In this document: positions 44,949-54,394 of the stretch, one piece after another
How the letters are laid out: each line of letters begins with the position of its first letter
Numbering within the stretch: position 1 is the stretch's first letter
Assembly (NCBI GenBank): GCA_902771735.1
Contig: CACXXO010000001.1
Location: 62,001-126,000, forward strand
Length of the DNA stretch: 64,000 nucleotides
Direction of reading: 5' to 3'
Source of the DNA: an uncultured Bacteroidota bacterium
GTDB taxonomy: Bacteria; Bacteroidota; Bacteroidia; Bacteroidales; P3
Program-made: the position numbers and the translations under genes
Notes under the pieces: model-generated
Database searches by the model: none
The model's input: only the letters and a program-made list of their open reading frames with translations
What the model was told of the DNA's origin: nothing

Positions 44949-46185
44949 ATTGTTGCAACAATCGATAGAATTTGACATTACCCATGAAGGTCAACTGAGA
45001 GGCCCTATCGGCATACCAAGGCAGATGGAGGGCATTGGCGAGCCAAGTCCGCTTCTTGTCGCCCACCTCGACGCGGAAGGTGTCGGTGCGCATCTCGCCG
45101 TGCCACAGGGCGAAGAGCACCACATCGGTCACCCCCGCCTCCTCCAGCCGGACGACCAACGTCAGAGGGCCGTCGTCGAGCCGAAGAGTATAGACCTCCT
45201 TCTCCACATCGTTCACCATCACGCAGCACATCACGGTGACCCCCTTGCGAGGAGTGGACAACGAGACCGTCAGCGTGTCGCTCACCTGTCCGCGGGTGCG
45301 CGACACATGGGCCGAGTAGAGGCGGCCGGCTTCCCCCAGATGCCGGGCATTGCCGTCCATAGTATACTGCGGAAATCGACGGGCGAACTCGGCGTTGTCG
45401 ATATTGTGGCGGAAAACCATTTCCCCGGGATGCCAGAAGAAGGGTCGCAGAGGCTGTCCGTTGTCAACGCGGTCCATCTCAATGGAGGGGGAAACCTGCA
45501 GGGTGTCCTTGATCTTGTCGTAGTAGGCCTGGGCGTCCGCAACAGCGCTCTCGTCGGGACCCTCATAGTCGATCCACGTGAACGAACCCGACTGCTCACC
45601 ACAGACAACGGTGTAGGGGTGATAGTTGGAGTCGGCCTCGGAGAAAAGGTATCCGCCGTTGGCGTCGGTGTGCGTACAGTTCTCCACCTGGCCAGAGAAA
45701 TAACGCTCCAACGTAACCTTGCAGTTGGCCAACGGACGCCCGCTGACGGCATCGAGCAAGAAGCCCCGCCGGAAATCGGACAAGCCGTTTTCGATGGCAT
45801 ATCCCACCAATACGCCGTCGGAACGAAGGATGCAGGCCATAGCGGTGTCGCCATCGGCAACGGCGCGAAGCCAGTAACGGCCCGGCGCCACAGGAGGCAG
45901 ATAGAGGTAAGTGCACCACACAGCAGTATCGGCCAAGTCGCGTGGCCGCTTCAATTTCCACTCGTTACGATAACTGACGCTGTCAAAGCTCATAAGCTCC
46001 ACTTCCATCCGCTTGCCATGCTTCACCGACACAGGCATCATCGTCCACTCGCGAGCCGGAAAAGCCGCGTCGGGTGCCCAGAAACGCACATTGTCCCATT
46101 GCCGAGCATGTGCATCATCCGGCGTACCATCCGTACAACATGCTGCAAACAAAAGCAATACAACAAAAGCAAGCCTCAAGTCCAT
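44941..46185 (-). CDS. Lipoprotein, shorter paralog with alpha-2-macroglobulin-like modules
   Basis: This is 414 residues from the ATG at 46185; longer starts lie within or upstream of the promoter. N-terminus MDLRLAFVVLLLFAACC carries a lipobox. It shares the modules of the downstream protein in the same order: YLYLPPVAPGRYWLRAVAD, FLLDAVSGRPLANCKVTLE, EFARRFPQYTM, DTLTVSLSTPRKGVTVMCCVM, LFALWHGEMRTDTFRV. It lacks the DUF4919-like part. A CGEQ tetrapeptide occurs in a short beta module, not in a thioester domain, so I read it as chance. The gene is translationally coupled to its paralog by an 8-bp overlap. Confidence 0.65.
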   Translation of the reverse strand: MDLRLAFVVLLLFAACCTDGTPDDAHARQWDNVRFWAPDAAFPAREWTMMPVSVKHGKRMEVELMSFDSVSYRNEWKLKRPRDLADTAVWCTYLYLPPVAPGRYWLRAVADGDTAMACILRSDGVLVGYAIENGLSDFRRGFLLDAVSGRPLANCKVTLERYFSGQVENCTHTDANGGYLFSEADSNYHPYTVVCGEQSGSFTWIDYEGPDESAVADAQAYYDKIKDTLQVSPSIEMDRVDNGQPLRPFFWHPGEMVFRHNIDNAEFARRFPQYTMDGNARHLGEAGRLYSAHVSRTRGQVSDTLTVSLSTPRKGVTVMCCVMVNDVEKEVYTLRLDDGPLTLVVRLEEAGVTDVVLFALWHGEMRTDTFRVEVGDKKRTWLANALHLPWYADRASQLTFMGNVKFYRLLQQYE

Positions 46186-46201
46186 GTTCTTTTCTTTTTT
46201 G

Positions 46202-46233
46202 CAAATATACATATTTTTCTCCAACCGCACAAA
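46202..46233 (-). promoter_or_regulatory. Promoter for the macroglobulin-like gene pair
   Basis: On the minus strand TTTG (46230-46233), a 20-bp spacer, then TATATTTG (46202-46209). It ends 16 bp before the start codon, so the leader is very short and fixes the start at 46185. The remaining gap up to 46382 is AT-rich with a weak hairpin (ACCCT...AGGGT, 46331-46358). Confidence 0.75.
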
Positions 46234-46382
46234 ATTCACCCCTACATATATACTATAACAGACTTTTATCCAAATCTCTACAGAGGCCTACTAATTTAAG
46301 AAAAATTAACCAAGACAGGGAAGCCGGGATACCCTACCCTTGCCCCACCAAGGAGGGTAAAGAATAACGAGAGCTTATGATA

Positions 46383-46493
46383 ACCGTACCAACTCCGAAT
46401 CATCTCCCACCGTGGTAGGAGTTGATATGGAGTTGGTAGGGAGTTGGGTAGGAGTTGGTACGGAGTTGGTGTTAAGAGTCAACTTGTTATGGA
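46383..46493 (-). repeat. 11-bp ladder repeat, copy D
   Basis: Read on the minus strand: a decayed edge (46470-46493), then five boxes (plus-strand GGAGTTG at 46462, 46451, 46440, 46429, 46418), all 11 bp apart, the centre CACCGTGGTA, and two inverted boxes at 46401 and 46390. It lies between the end of the glucan synthase gene and the promoter of the macroglobulin-like pair. Confidence 0.85.
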
Positions 46494-46516
46494 GTGGGCA
46501 TTTTTTGGGGGGAGGG

Positions 46517-49500
46517 TCAGAAATCGAGATGGTGGGTTTGGCCGTCGTCGAGGAGTGTGATTGAAGGGTGAGGGGCAGGGTTGCCGGGGTGGGGAGAGTA
46601 GTGGAGGATGTAGAGTGAAGATCGGTAGCGGAGGCGGAGGGAGAAGGAGGGCCAGTCGGAGGGGATGTTTGGGGAGAGTGAGAGGGTGTCGCCTGAGAGA
46701 TGGAGGCCGAGGATGTTTTCGATGGCGGTTTTGTAGGCCCAGGAGGCGGAGCCTGTGTACCAGGTCCAGCCGCCGCGGCCAGGGTGCTGGGGATTGGAGT
46801 AGATGTCGGCGGCGATGCAGTAGGGTTCGACCTTATACTTGAGGACGTCGGCGAGGGAGGAGGTGCGGTGGACGGGGTTGATGATGGAGTAGAGGTAGTA
46901 GGCTTCGTCGTTGTATCCCTCGTTGAGTTTAGCCATGATGTACCACATGGCGCCGTGGGTGTACTGGCCGCCGTTTTCGCGGACACCGACGGGGTAGTTG
47001 GCGATGTAGCCTGGGGAGGGGACGGAGGAGTGGAAGGGCGGGGAGAGGAGCTGGATGATTTCGTGAGGACGGTTGACGAGACGGTTGTCGGTTTCGTGGA
47101 AGATGGATTGTTTCTGGGCGGGGGTGGCGACGTTGGTGAGGATGGCCCAAGCCTGGCAGATGAGGTCGATCTGGCATTCGGTGTTGTTGCGGGAGCCGAT
47201 GGGGGCGCCGTTGTCGAAGAAGGCGCGGAGGAACCAGTTGCCGTCCCAGGCGTTGTGCTGGAGTGCGTCGACTATGCGCTGGCGGGCGGAGGCGAGGGAT
47301 GAGCAGTAGGCGAGGTCGGCGCCGGGGGCGAGTTGGGTGAGCTGTTCCATCTTGGGGAGGAGGTCGGCGAGGAAGAAGGCGACCCAGACGGATTCGCCCT
47401 TGCCGGCAGTGCCAACGGAGGAGAGGCCGTCGTTCCAGTCGCCGCAGCCGATGAGGGGGAGGCCATGGGTTCCGAGGCGCGAGAGAGCGCGGTCGACGGC
47501 GCGGCGGAGGTGTTCGTAGAGGGTTGCCTTCTCAGTGCTTTGGTGGTAGTTTACGCCGCGTTCGGGTACGCCGGGGGGAAGGGGCTCGGAGTAGCAGAAG
47601 GGCACTTGTTCGGAGAGGATGGAGGAGTCGCGGGTGACGGAGATGTACTGGTGGGTGACGAAGAGGAGCCAGAGGTAGTCGTCGGAGAAGGTGGTGCGGG
47701 CGCCGAAGCCTGTGTGCCACCAGTGGAGGACATCGCCTTCGGGGAACTGGTGTGCGGCGTGGAGGAGGATTTGGCGGCGAGCGTAGGCGGGGTCGGAGTA
47801 GAGGAGCGACATGACATCCTGGAGCTGGTCGCGGAAGCCTGTGGCGCCGCCGACCTGGTAGAAGCCAGCGCGGGCGAAGAGGCGGGAGGCATAGACTTGG
47901 TAGAGATACCAGCGGTTGACCATGTGGTTGAAGGCGCGGTCGGGGGTTTCGACCTGGATGGTGGAGAGTTTGCGGTCCCAGTAGTCGACGACGCGTTTGA
48001 ATTCGGTGTTGATGAGGTCGAGAGTGGGGAGGTTAGGTTTAGGTTTTCGGTTTAGGTTTTCGGTGGAATCGGAGGAGGAGACGGCGATGGTGAAGGCGAC
48101 CTCCTTGACGGCGCCGGGGGCGAGAGAGAGGGAGAAACCGAGTCGCTTGCGGTTGGGGTAGTCGAGGGAGACGCGTGAGAGGGGCTCGGTGGCGGAGAGG
48201 TGGAGAATCTGGTTGCGGTAGACTGGGTGGTAGACGTTGCGAACGAGGAGGGAGTTGGAGTCGGGGTCGAAGGAGGAGTGGAGGTAGCGAGCGGTGTGTT
48301 CTTCGGAGAGGCCGAGGACGAGCTTGTAGACCATGTCGAGCGTGACGTCCTGAGAGGAGGAGGTGGTGTTTTCGAGCTTGATTTGGTAGTACTTCTCCAT
48401 GCGGTCGAGAGCGACGAAGAGGCGGATAGCGACACGGAGGTCGTCGTATTCGGCGTCGAAGGCGGACCAGCCAGCAGAATGGCGAGCGGTTGCCGGGAGG
48501 AAGCGGCAGTTGTTGATGAGGAGCATTTCGGAGGCTGGGTCGCGGACCATGTCGTTGGACCAAGCGGTCAGTTTGAACTGCTGAGCGTTGTGGGCAAAGG
48601 TGAAGCCGGCCATGGTGGCGGAGACGACGAAGCCGAAGGAGGGACCCTCGCCGTTTTCGCCGCCGGCATTGGCGATGACGTTGACCCAGGGCATGGGGGT
48701 GTTGGTGTTGGTGATGACGTAGTCGCGCCCATCGTTGTCAAAGCCGCCGTATTGGTTATAGAATTCGAGGTTGCTCCAGACACGGAATTCGCTCTTGGGT
48801 TTGAGCAGGGGGTACTCGATTTTGTCCTGGTAGTGCTGGTTGGCGACCTCGAGTCGACGCAACTGTTCGGTGATGGTGATGCCCTCCTTGGTGGAGAAGG
48901 AGAGGCGGGCCACGGTGTGGAGGAGCACACGTTCGGCCTCGGTGACATCAGAGCCGTCGAGGATGAAGACGGAGCCGGAGGGGCTGTGGGTTGTCCAGAG
49001 GTGCTCGGTGTCGGCCATCTGACGGATGAAGTGGTGGAGGCCCTGATGATCGGCACTTTCCCGTGGGACGTCGTTTATGAAGACCAAATCGAGGGAGAGA
49101 CCATGTGTCTTGTAGTATTCGAAAGCCCGGAGCATTTCCTTGGCGAAGCCGGAACGTTCGAGGCTGTCGACTTCCATGAGGATGATGGGGAGGTCGCCAG
49201 AGATGGAGAAGCGCCAGAGGGCGGACTGGGAGAGGGTGTTGCGAGCCAAGAGGTCGTTGCGGCTGTTGCCGAGGGTGGCGGTCTGCGCCATATATTTTGA
49301 GATGGCGTTGTAGAGACGCATCTGGCTACCCTTGAGGAGGGAGAGACTGTTGCGCATGTTGTTGAAGACGGAAGCGGTGCGGAAGGCGTGCTCAACATCG
49401 AGGGAGGACTGGTATTGTCGGGAGAGTTGGAGAAGTTGTTCCTTGGATTTGGCGAAGCCGGTGAGTATGAAGGCTTCGGTGCTTTTTCCTTGGGCGATGT

Positions 49501-52500
49501 GGAGACGGCGACGCATGGAGAAGACGGGGTCAAGAGTGGTGCCGACGGTGCCGGAAAGGATGCGGCGGTTTTCGATGATGTCGGCGTGGCGAAGGGAGTT
49601 GCCGCGACCGAGGAAATTGAGGCGCGAGGTTTCGTATTCGACGGGAGAGGAGGGAGCGGGGGTGCCGGATTGGTGGGTGTCGGATTGCGGCTCTGCCACC
49701 CAAAGTTTGTGGATGAGGTAGTGGCGCGAGTCGCCGGACCCTGGACGGGAGAAGAGGAGTGCCTGATGGTCGTTGTCGTACTCGGAAGCAATCTTCATGG
49801 CATTGAAGACGCGGTGGTTTTCGTCTTCAGCGGGTGGAGCGAGGACGACTTCGCCATAGGAAGTGATTTCGAGGTCGACGTCGGAGTCGCTGTTGTTGGT
49901 GAAAGAGATGCGGCGGAGTTCGGCGCTGCGATCCTTGAGGACGGTGACTTCTGTCTTGGTCTCGATGCCCTCGTCGACGCGGAGGTAGGATATCTTGTCG
50001 GAAGCGAAAGAGACATGATAGCTTTCAGGCATAACGTCGAGAGGTGCATAGGTGTTGCACCAGAGGCGGTCGTCGGCGAGGTTGCGGATGTAGAGGAAGG
50101 TGCCGTAGTGGTCGGAGGAGATTTTGCGATAGCGGTTGAGGAGGATGTTGTGGTAGCGGGAGAAGCCGGAACCGCGGTCGTTGAGGAGGACGGTGTACTG
50201 GCCGTTGGAGATGACGCCGATTTCGGGCACGTTGGCAATGGTGTCGAAGTCGCGGGCGTCGCTTTCGGTTTGCACTTTGGAGTATTGGTAGCGTTTGTAC
50301 TGGGTGACCTTTAGATCGATGTAGGGTTTGACCTGTGCTTTTTCCTTGAGGAGGGTTTCCATGGAGCGCATGGCTGGCTCGTGCATGAAGTAGCGCTGGA
50401 GGCACCCCAAGGGGGAAGCGGAGGTGGCGGTGAGGTAGTTGGCGAGGGCGGCGAGAATCATGCCCTGATGGTGGGCATAGTGGGCTTTCACACAGACGTG
50501 GTCTTCCTCGTCGTAGGACTCGAAGAAGCCAAAGTGGTCATACATATCCAGCTTCTTGAAGTTCTGGATATTGTTGTAGACGGCGCGATCGTCGACGGAG
50601 ATGGTCATGAGGGAGCTGTAGGGAGAAACGACGATGCGGTCGGGGGTGGTGTTCTGGAACTTGAGATAGGGGACACCGAAGGCGTGGTATTTGTAGTTTT
50701 GGGCGTCGTCGAGCTCGTTGTAGGCCGTTTCGGAGATGCCCCACGGCGAGGGATAGAAAGCCCGTTGGGCACGGATGGCGAAGGAGTAGGTCTCGTCCAT
50801 GAGGGTGTGCTTGTAGGTGGGGAGGAAAATGAGGGGCATGAAGTACTCGAAGAGGGTACCGTACCAGGAAGCCACCCCTTTGTAGCCGCCGTACTGGACG
50901 AGGGTTTTGTCCAGGCAGAACCAGTGTTTGTAGGGGGCATCGCCCTGTGCAATGGTGAGGAAGGAGGTGAGACGGGCTTCGGAAGCGAAGTTGTTGTAAT
51001 GGTAGGGGAGCAGGGTGTAGTTCTGCGTATCGTAGCCTATGGAGAAAACATCGAGCTGGGGGTTGTAGAGCTTGGTGAAGTCGGTCTGCGCGATGAGGCG
51101 GTCGACCTTGGCGAGCAATGTAGAGACGTGGGCCTGCCCCGTCTCCAAGAGGGTGTCCAAGAAGCCCTTGACGACGTAAAGGCAGGCGACGAAGTTGCCC
51201 GAGTCGCAGGTCGAGATGAAGAAGTTGGGCAGGGGGTTGAGCGTTTCTATACCGTACCAGTTGTAGAGGTGGCCGTTCCATTTCTCAAGGCGTTCGACGG
51301 TGTCTACAATGTGTCCTATTCTCACCACTGCCTCTTCCTTGGAGATGAAATCCAGTTCGGCAGCCGATACGACGGCAGTCATCGAATAGCCTATGTTTGT
51401 CGGGCTGGTCTTGTAGTCGGCCTTCTTCTCGCGGTTCAGCTGGTAGTTGTCCGGTATCAGCCAGTTGTTTTCCTCGGAGATGAGGCTGTCGAAGAAGTGC
51501 CACGTGTCCTTGGCCAGCTGGCGTATCTCCCCGGTCTCCTTTTCGTTGAGTGATTTCTTGTTCTGAGGGAACTTCCTGCCCAACCGGTACATCAACACAG
51601 GTGCCAACACCCAAACCAAGCAGGTGAGGCCTGCGGCAATGAAAGCCATGACGTCGCCAGTGTCGAGGATGCTACGATTGTCAAACATCCTGATTGCCAG
51701 AGCGGCCAATGCTATTGCACAGACATAGTTGAACCAGAATTTCCTCAGGTAGTCGCCCAGAGTTCCTTTGGTGCTCTTGGCGGCCTCGTCGCTGGTAATC
51801 CATGCCAGAAGGTCGCGATGCGAGACCCACATTCTCCAACAGGCCCTCAACGCCGCGTCGCTATACATCCAGGCTTCCTTGGGCAAGAGGGCGAACTGGA
51901 CTATGGAGCGGTAGATGATGACCTTAAAGCCGCGCATGAGCGTCATGTAATATTTGTAGCGCTTGCCGAAAGAGGGCACGGTGGTTATCTGACCCAAGAT
52001 GAAGAAAACGATGGGACTGGCCACCGCCACCAGTGCCACCACGACATACCATGCGGGGCTGAAGTCTGTCGTCGTCACGGCTCCATAAACATAGCCGGCA
52101 AAAATCATCAGCACCACGGCCAGACTCAGCATCGAGCGGCGCAGGTTGTCGAATATCTTCCAGCGGCCTATGGTGTTCACCTGGTTCTTCACCCGCTCGC
52201 CCTTCTCGTTTTTCACATGCGGCGTCAGCCACGAGATGATCTGCCAGTCGCCGCGGGTCCAGCGATGGTGGCGCTTGGCATCGTCAATATAGTTGCTGGG
52301 GTTGTCGTCGAAAAGCTCCACATCGTTGATGAGACCGCAGCGGATATGGCAACCCTCGAGGAGGTCGTGACTGAGGATGAGGTTCTCGGGGAAGGTGCCC
52401 TTGAGAACCTGCTGGAAAACGCGGAGATCGTAAATACCCTTTCCGCAGAAGGAACCTTCGTTGAAAATGTCCTGATAGAGCTCGAAACTGGCCGTGGTGT

Positions 52501-54223
52501 AGACGTCGAGGCCTCCCAAGCCGGCAAAGAGTTGGGCATAGCGGCTCTTGTTGGTCACCTCCACGTCGACATTCACGCGAGGCTGCATGATGCCGTAGCC
52601 CCTCTCGACACGTTTCCCGTCGGGGCTGAGGTGGGCACGGTTCAAGGGATGCGCCATAGCCCCGATGAGTTTCTGCGCCGAATAGAGCACAAGTTCCGTA
52701 TCGGTGTCGAGGGTGATGACGAACTGTATGGGGCAACCATCATGCCCGTCAACCCCTTTCAACCAATCTGAAATGGTCTCCACACGGAACCGCTTTCCTT
52801 TATCGGCCTCGCTCGTCGCGCCCAGCAGCAGGTCGTTGAAGTGGAGAATGGCACCGCGTTTGCGCTCATGTCCCAACCAGGTTCTCTCACCCTCGCTCCA
52901 CGCCCGGCGGCGGTAGACAAAGTTGAAAATCGTCGCGCCGTACTTTTCGTTAAGTTCCTTGACTTTTGCCAATCCAGCGTCGACAACTTCCTGATCCCAC
53001 GGTGCATCCTCCTCTTTGTAGCTCGCCGCATCGCCAATGAGGGTGTAATACAGGTTCTGGCCATTGGTGCCCTTAAAACCCTCACGACCCTCACCACGGT
53101 TGATATTGCTCAGGTAGTAGACTTCCAACTGTTCGAGCAACTCCACGGTCTTCTCCTTGTTCTTGAGGATGGTGGGCATGATGACCATGGTTGCATACTC
53201 CTTGGGGATGAGCCCCTCCTTGAACCTGAGCTTGAAAGTACCTACGGGCTTGTGCAGGCGGTAGAGCAGCTGGTTGAAGAGGTCTATGACCACCTGGCTC
53301 ATCGGCACAGCCACGAGCAGCGTCATCAGCGCCGTCAGCCAACCACCAACGCCCATGGCCCATATGGAAAAACCCGCGGCAAGCAACAGGGAAGCCGTCA
53401 CAACAATAGCCACATAGCCATGTGCCCTTGCATTCCAGCCCTTGGGTGGGAACAGCAACCATCCCACATGCTGTCCGCTTTCGTCGGCCTTTGCCACCAG
53501 ATCCTTCACATAGTCATATTCACTCACCTTCCGTCCATTCGGTCCCTTCGCCTTCCGGCTCTCTCTCACCACCTTGGCACGGTAGTCCTCCTTGGTCTTG
53601 TCCTGCATCTGGTCGTACATTGCAGCCTTCTCCGCCTTCAACGCCTTCTCGGAGAAGCTGACGCCGTCAATCAGTTCGGCCAACGGCAGTTTGGTTAACT
53701 TCTTCAGTGAGTTGAAGATATTCATCATCATCAGGTTCTGCCTTGCAGCCTCGTTGAGATGCTCCATCTCGGCCATATTCCTGTCGGTCGGTTTGTAGCG
53801 ATAGGCGCCCTCGCGCTCAAGCTGGCGACAGAGGGAGGCAAGCTCGCCTATAAGGACAGCCTTGAGGAGCGGCAGGAGAGCCCATACCTCGGGATAGCTG
53901 AGATAGTCCTTGGTGGAAACCTGGACCCCGCGAAGGTAGCGGAAGAGGAGCCCCTTGTCGACAGCATAATGGCACCTGTCCAGGTAGCCGTGGAGCAGAT
54001 TCCAAAGCAGCTCCACCCTCTCCACCTTCCACTTCCCGCTCTCCACACCCTTCAACTCGCCCTTCATCACTTTCTCCTGCTCGCTGATCATATAGTAGTT
54101 GTCGAGCACCCACTCATTCGTGCTACCCACCAAACGCTCGCCCGATGTCTCCTCCACCAGCAACATGTAGTATCGCGTCACCTCTTTCACACTCTCCCTG
54201 AAAAACTTGTAAGTATTCTCCAT
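46517..54223 (-). CDS. Cyclic beta-1,2-glucan synthase-like protein (GT84, glucoamylase-like, GH94)
   Basis: This is 2568 residues, NdvB/Cgs-like. Order: helical N-terminus; membrane hairpin about 268-318; GT84 glycosyltransferase with TLDTDT at 504-509, HDLLEG near 619, and the RHHRWTRGDWQIISW block at 651-665 (acceptor motif of the QxxRW kind); more membrane segments to about 880; a glucoamylase-like domain (PF10091 type) from about 903; and a C-terminal GH94 phosphorylase-like module with GDWNDG near 2261-2266. In proteobacteria this enzyme makes periplasmic cyclic beta-1,2-glucan from UDP-glucose. All modules look intact. Strand composition changes sharply near 51.25 kb. It has its own promoter. 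Confidence 0.9.
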   Translation of the reverse strand: MENTYKFFRESVKEVTRYYMLLVEETSGERLVGSTNEWVLDNYYMISEQEKVMKGELKGVESGKWKVERVELLWNLLHGYLDRCHYAVDKGLLFRYLRGVQVSTKDYLSYPEVWALLPLLKAVLIGELASLCRQLEREGAYRYKPTDRNMAEMEHLNEAARQNLMMMNIFNSLKKLTKLPLAELIDGVSFSEKALKAEKAAMYDQMQDKTKEDYRAKVVRESRKAKGPNGRKVSEYDYVKDLVAKADESGQHVGWLLFPPKGWNARAHGYVAIVVTASLLLAAGFSIWAMGVGGWLTALMTLLVAVPMSQVVIDLFNQLLYRLHKPVGTFKLRFKEGLIPKEYATMVIMPTILKNKEKTVELLEQLEVYYLSNINRGEGREGFKGTNGQNLYYTLIGDAASYKEEDAPWDQEVVDAGLAKVKELNEKYGATIFNFVYRRRAWSEGERTWLGHERKRGAILHFNDLLLGATSEADKGKRFRVETISDWLKGVDGHDGCPIQFVITLDTDTELVLYSAQKLIGAMAHPLNRAHLSPDGKRVERGYGIMQPRVNVDVEVTNKSRYAQLFAGLGGLDVYTTASFELYQDIFNEGSFCGKGIYDLRVFQQVLKGTFPENLILSHDLLEGCHIRCGLINDVELFDDNPSNYIDDAKRHHRWTRGDWQIISWLTPHVKNEKGERVKNQVNTIGRWKIFDNLRRSMLSLAVVLMIFAGYVYGAVTTTDFSPAWYVVVALVAVASPIVFFILGQITTVPSFGKRYKYYMTLMRGFKVIIYRSIVQFALLPKEAWMYSDAALRACWRMWVSHRDLLAWITSDEAAKSTKGTLGDYLRKFWFNYVCAIALAALAIRMFDNRSILDTGDVMAFIAAGLTCLVWVLAPVLMYRLGRKFPQNKKSLNEKETGEIRQLAKDTWHFFDSLISEENNWLIPDNYQLNREKKADYKTSPTNIGYSMTAVVSAAELDFISKEEAVVRIGHIVDTVERLEKWNGHLYNWYGIETLNPLPNFFISTCDSGNFVACLYVVKGFLDTLLETGQAHVSTLLAKVDRLIAQTDFTKLYNPQLDVFSIGYDTQNYTLLPYHYNNFASEARLTSFLTIAQGDAPYKHWFCLDKTLVQYGGYKGVASWYGTLFEYFMPLIFLPTYKHTLMDETYSFAIRAQRAFYPSPWGISETAYNELDDAQNYKYHAFGVPYLKFQNTTPDRIVVSPYSSLMTISVDDRAVYNNIQNFKKLDMYDHFGFFESYDEEDHVCVKAHYAHHQGMILAALANYLTATSASPLGCLQRYFMHEPAMRSMETLLKEKAQVKPYIDLKVTQYKRYQYSKVQTESDARDFDTIANVPEIGVISNGQYTVLLNDRGSGFSRYHNILLNRYRKISSDHYGTFLYIRNLADDRLWCNTYAPLDVMPESYHVSFASDKISYLRVDEGIETKTEVTVLKDRSAELRRISFTNNSDSDVDLEITSYGEVVLAPPAEDENHRVFNAMKIASEYDNDHQALLFSRPGSGDSRHYLIHKLWVAEPQSDTHQSGTPAPSSPVEYETSRLNFLGRGNSLRHADIIENRRILSGTVGTTLDPVFSMRRRLHIAQGKSTEAFILTGFAKSKEQLLQLSRQYQSSLDVEHAFRTASVFNNMRNSLSLLKGSQMRLYNAISKYMAQTATLGNSRNDLLARNTLSQSALWRFSISGDLPIILMEVDSLERSGFAKEMLRAFEYYKTHGLSLDLVFINDVPRESADHQGLHHFIRQMADTEHLWTTHSPSGSVFILDGSDVTEAERVLLHTVARLSFSTKEGITITEQLRRLEVANQHYQDKIEYPLLKPKSEFRVWSNLEFYNQYGGFDNDGRDYVITNTNTPMPWVNVIANAGGENGEGPSFGFVVSATMAGFTFAHNAQQFKLTAWSNDMVRDPASEMLLINNCRFLPATARHSAGWSAFDAEYDDLRVAIRLFVALDRMEKYYQIKLENTTSSSQDVTLDMVYKLVLGLSEEHTARYLHSSFDPDSNSLLVRNVYHPVYRNQILHLSATEPLSRVSLDYPNRKRLGFSLSLAPGAVKEVAFTIAVSSSDSTENLNRKPKPNLPTLDLINTEFKRVVDYWDRKLSTIQVETPDRAFNHMVNRWYLYQVYASRLFARAGFYQVGGATGFRDQLQDVMSLLYSDPAYARRQILLHAAHQFPEGDVLHWWHTGFGARTTFSDDYLWLLFVTHQYISVTRDSSILSEQVPFCYSEPLPPGVPERGVNYHQSTEKATLYEHLRRAVDRALSRLGTHGLPLIGCGDWNDGLSSVGTAGKGESVWVAFFLADLLPKMEQLTQLAPGADLAYCSSLASARQRIVDALQHNAWDGNWFLRAFFDNGAPIGSRNNTECQIDLICQAWAILTNVATPAQKQSIFHETDNRLVNRPHEIIQLLSPPFHSSVPSPGYIANYPVGVRENGGQYTHGAMWYIMAKLNEGYNDEAYYLYSIINPVHRTSSLADVLKYKVEPYCIAADIYSNPQHPGRGGWTWYTGSASWAYKTAIENILGLHLSGDTLSLSPNIPSDWPSFSLRLRYRSSLYILHYSPHPGNPAPHPSITLLDDGQTHHLDF

Positions 54224-54277
54224 CAGTATCTCTGTTTCTATTATTTATATAGTATTACAATTCATAAAAAGAAACTG

Positions 54278-54309
54278 CAAAAATACAAAACTTTTCCCAC
54301 ATAGCCAAA
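54278..54309 (-). promoter_or_regulatory. Promoter for the glucan synthase gene
   Basis: On the minus strand TTTG (54306-54309), a 20-bp spacer, then TATTTTTG (54278-54285), 54 bp before the start codon. Confidence 0.8.
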
Positions 54310-54394
54310 TTTTTTTCCCAAACAGACTCCCTACCCCTACCATCCACAGGCATGGATAGATGCGCTTGCGCGCAGATAAGCCTGCGGCCGCTGC

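Noticed and set aside
43311-44975. A 554-codon plus-strand frame antisense to the macroglobulin-like gene.
   Set aside because: Low-complexity His/Arg/Gln-rich product with no start context; the minus-strand gene has a signal peptide and modules shared with its neighbour.
45560-45620. CGEQ tetrapeptide in the shorter macroglobulin-like protein, resembling the alpha-2-macroglobulin thioester motif.
   Set aside because: It sits in a short beta module where the paralog has no such residues, not in a helical thioester domain, and the flanking GxxGCGEQ context is missing.
46186-46239. Upstream ATG at 46239 for the macroglobulin-like lipoprotein.
   Set aside because: The promoter (46202-46233) lies inside that extension, so it would not be transcribed; the start at 46185 gives a clean lipobox.
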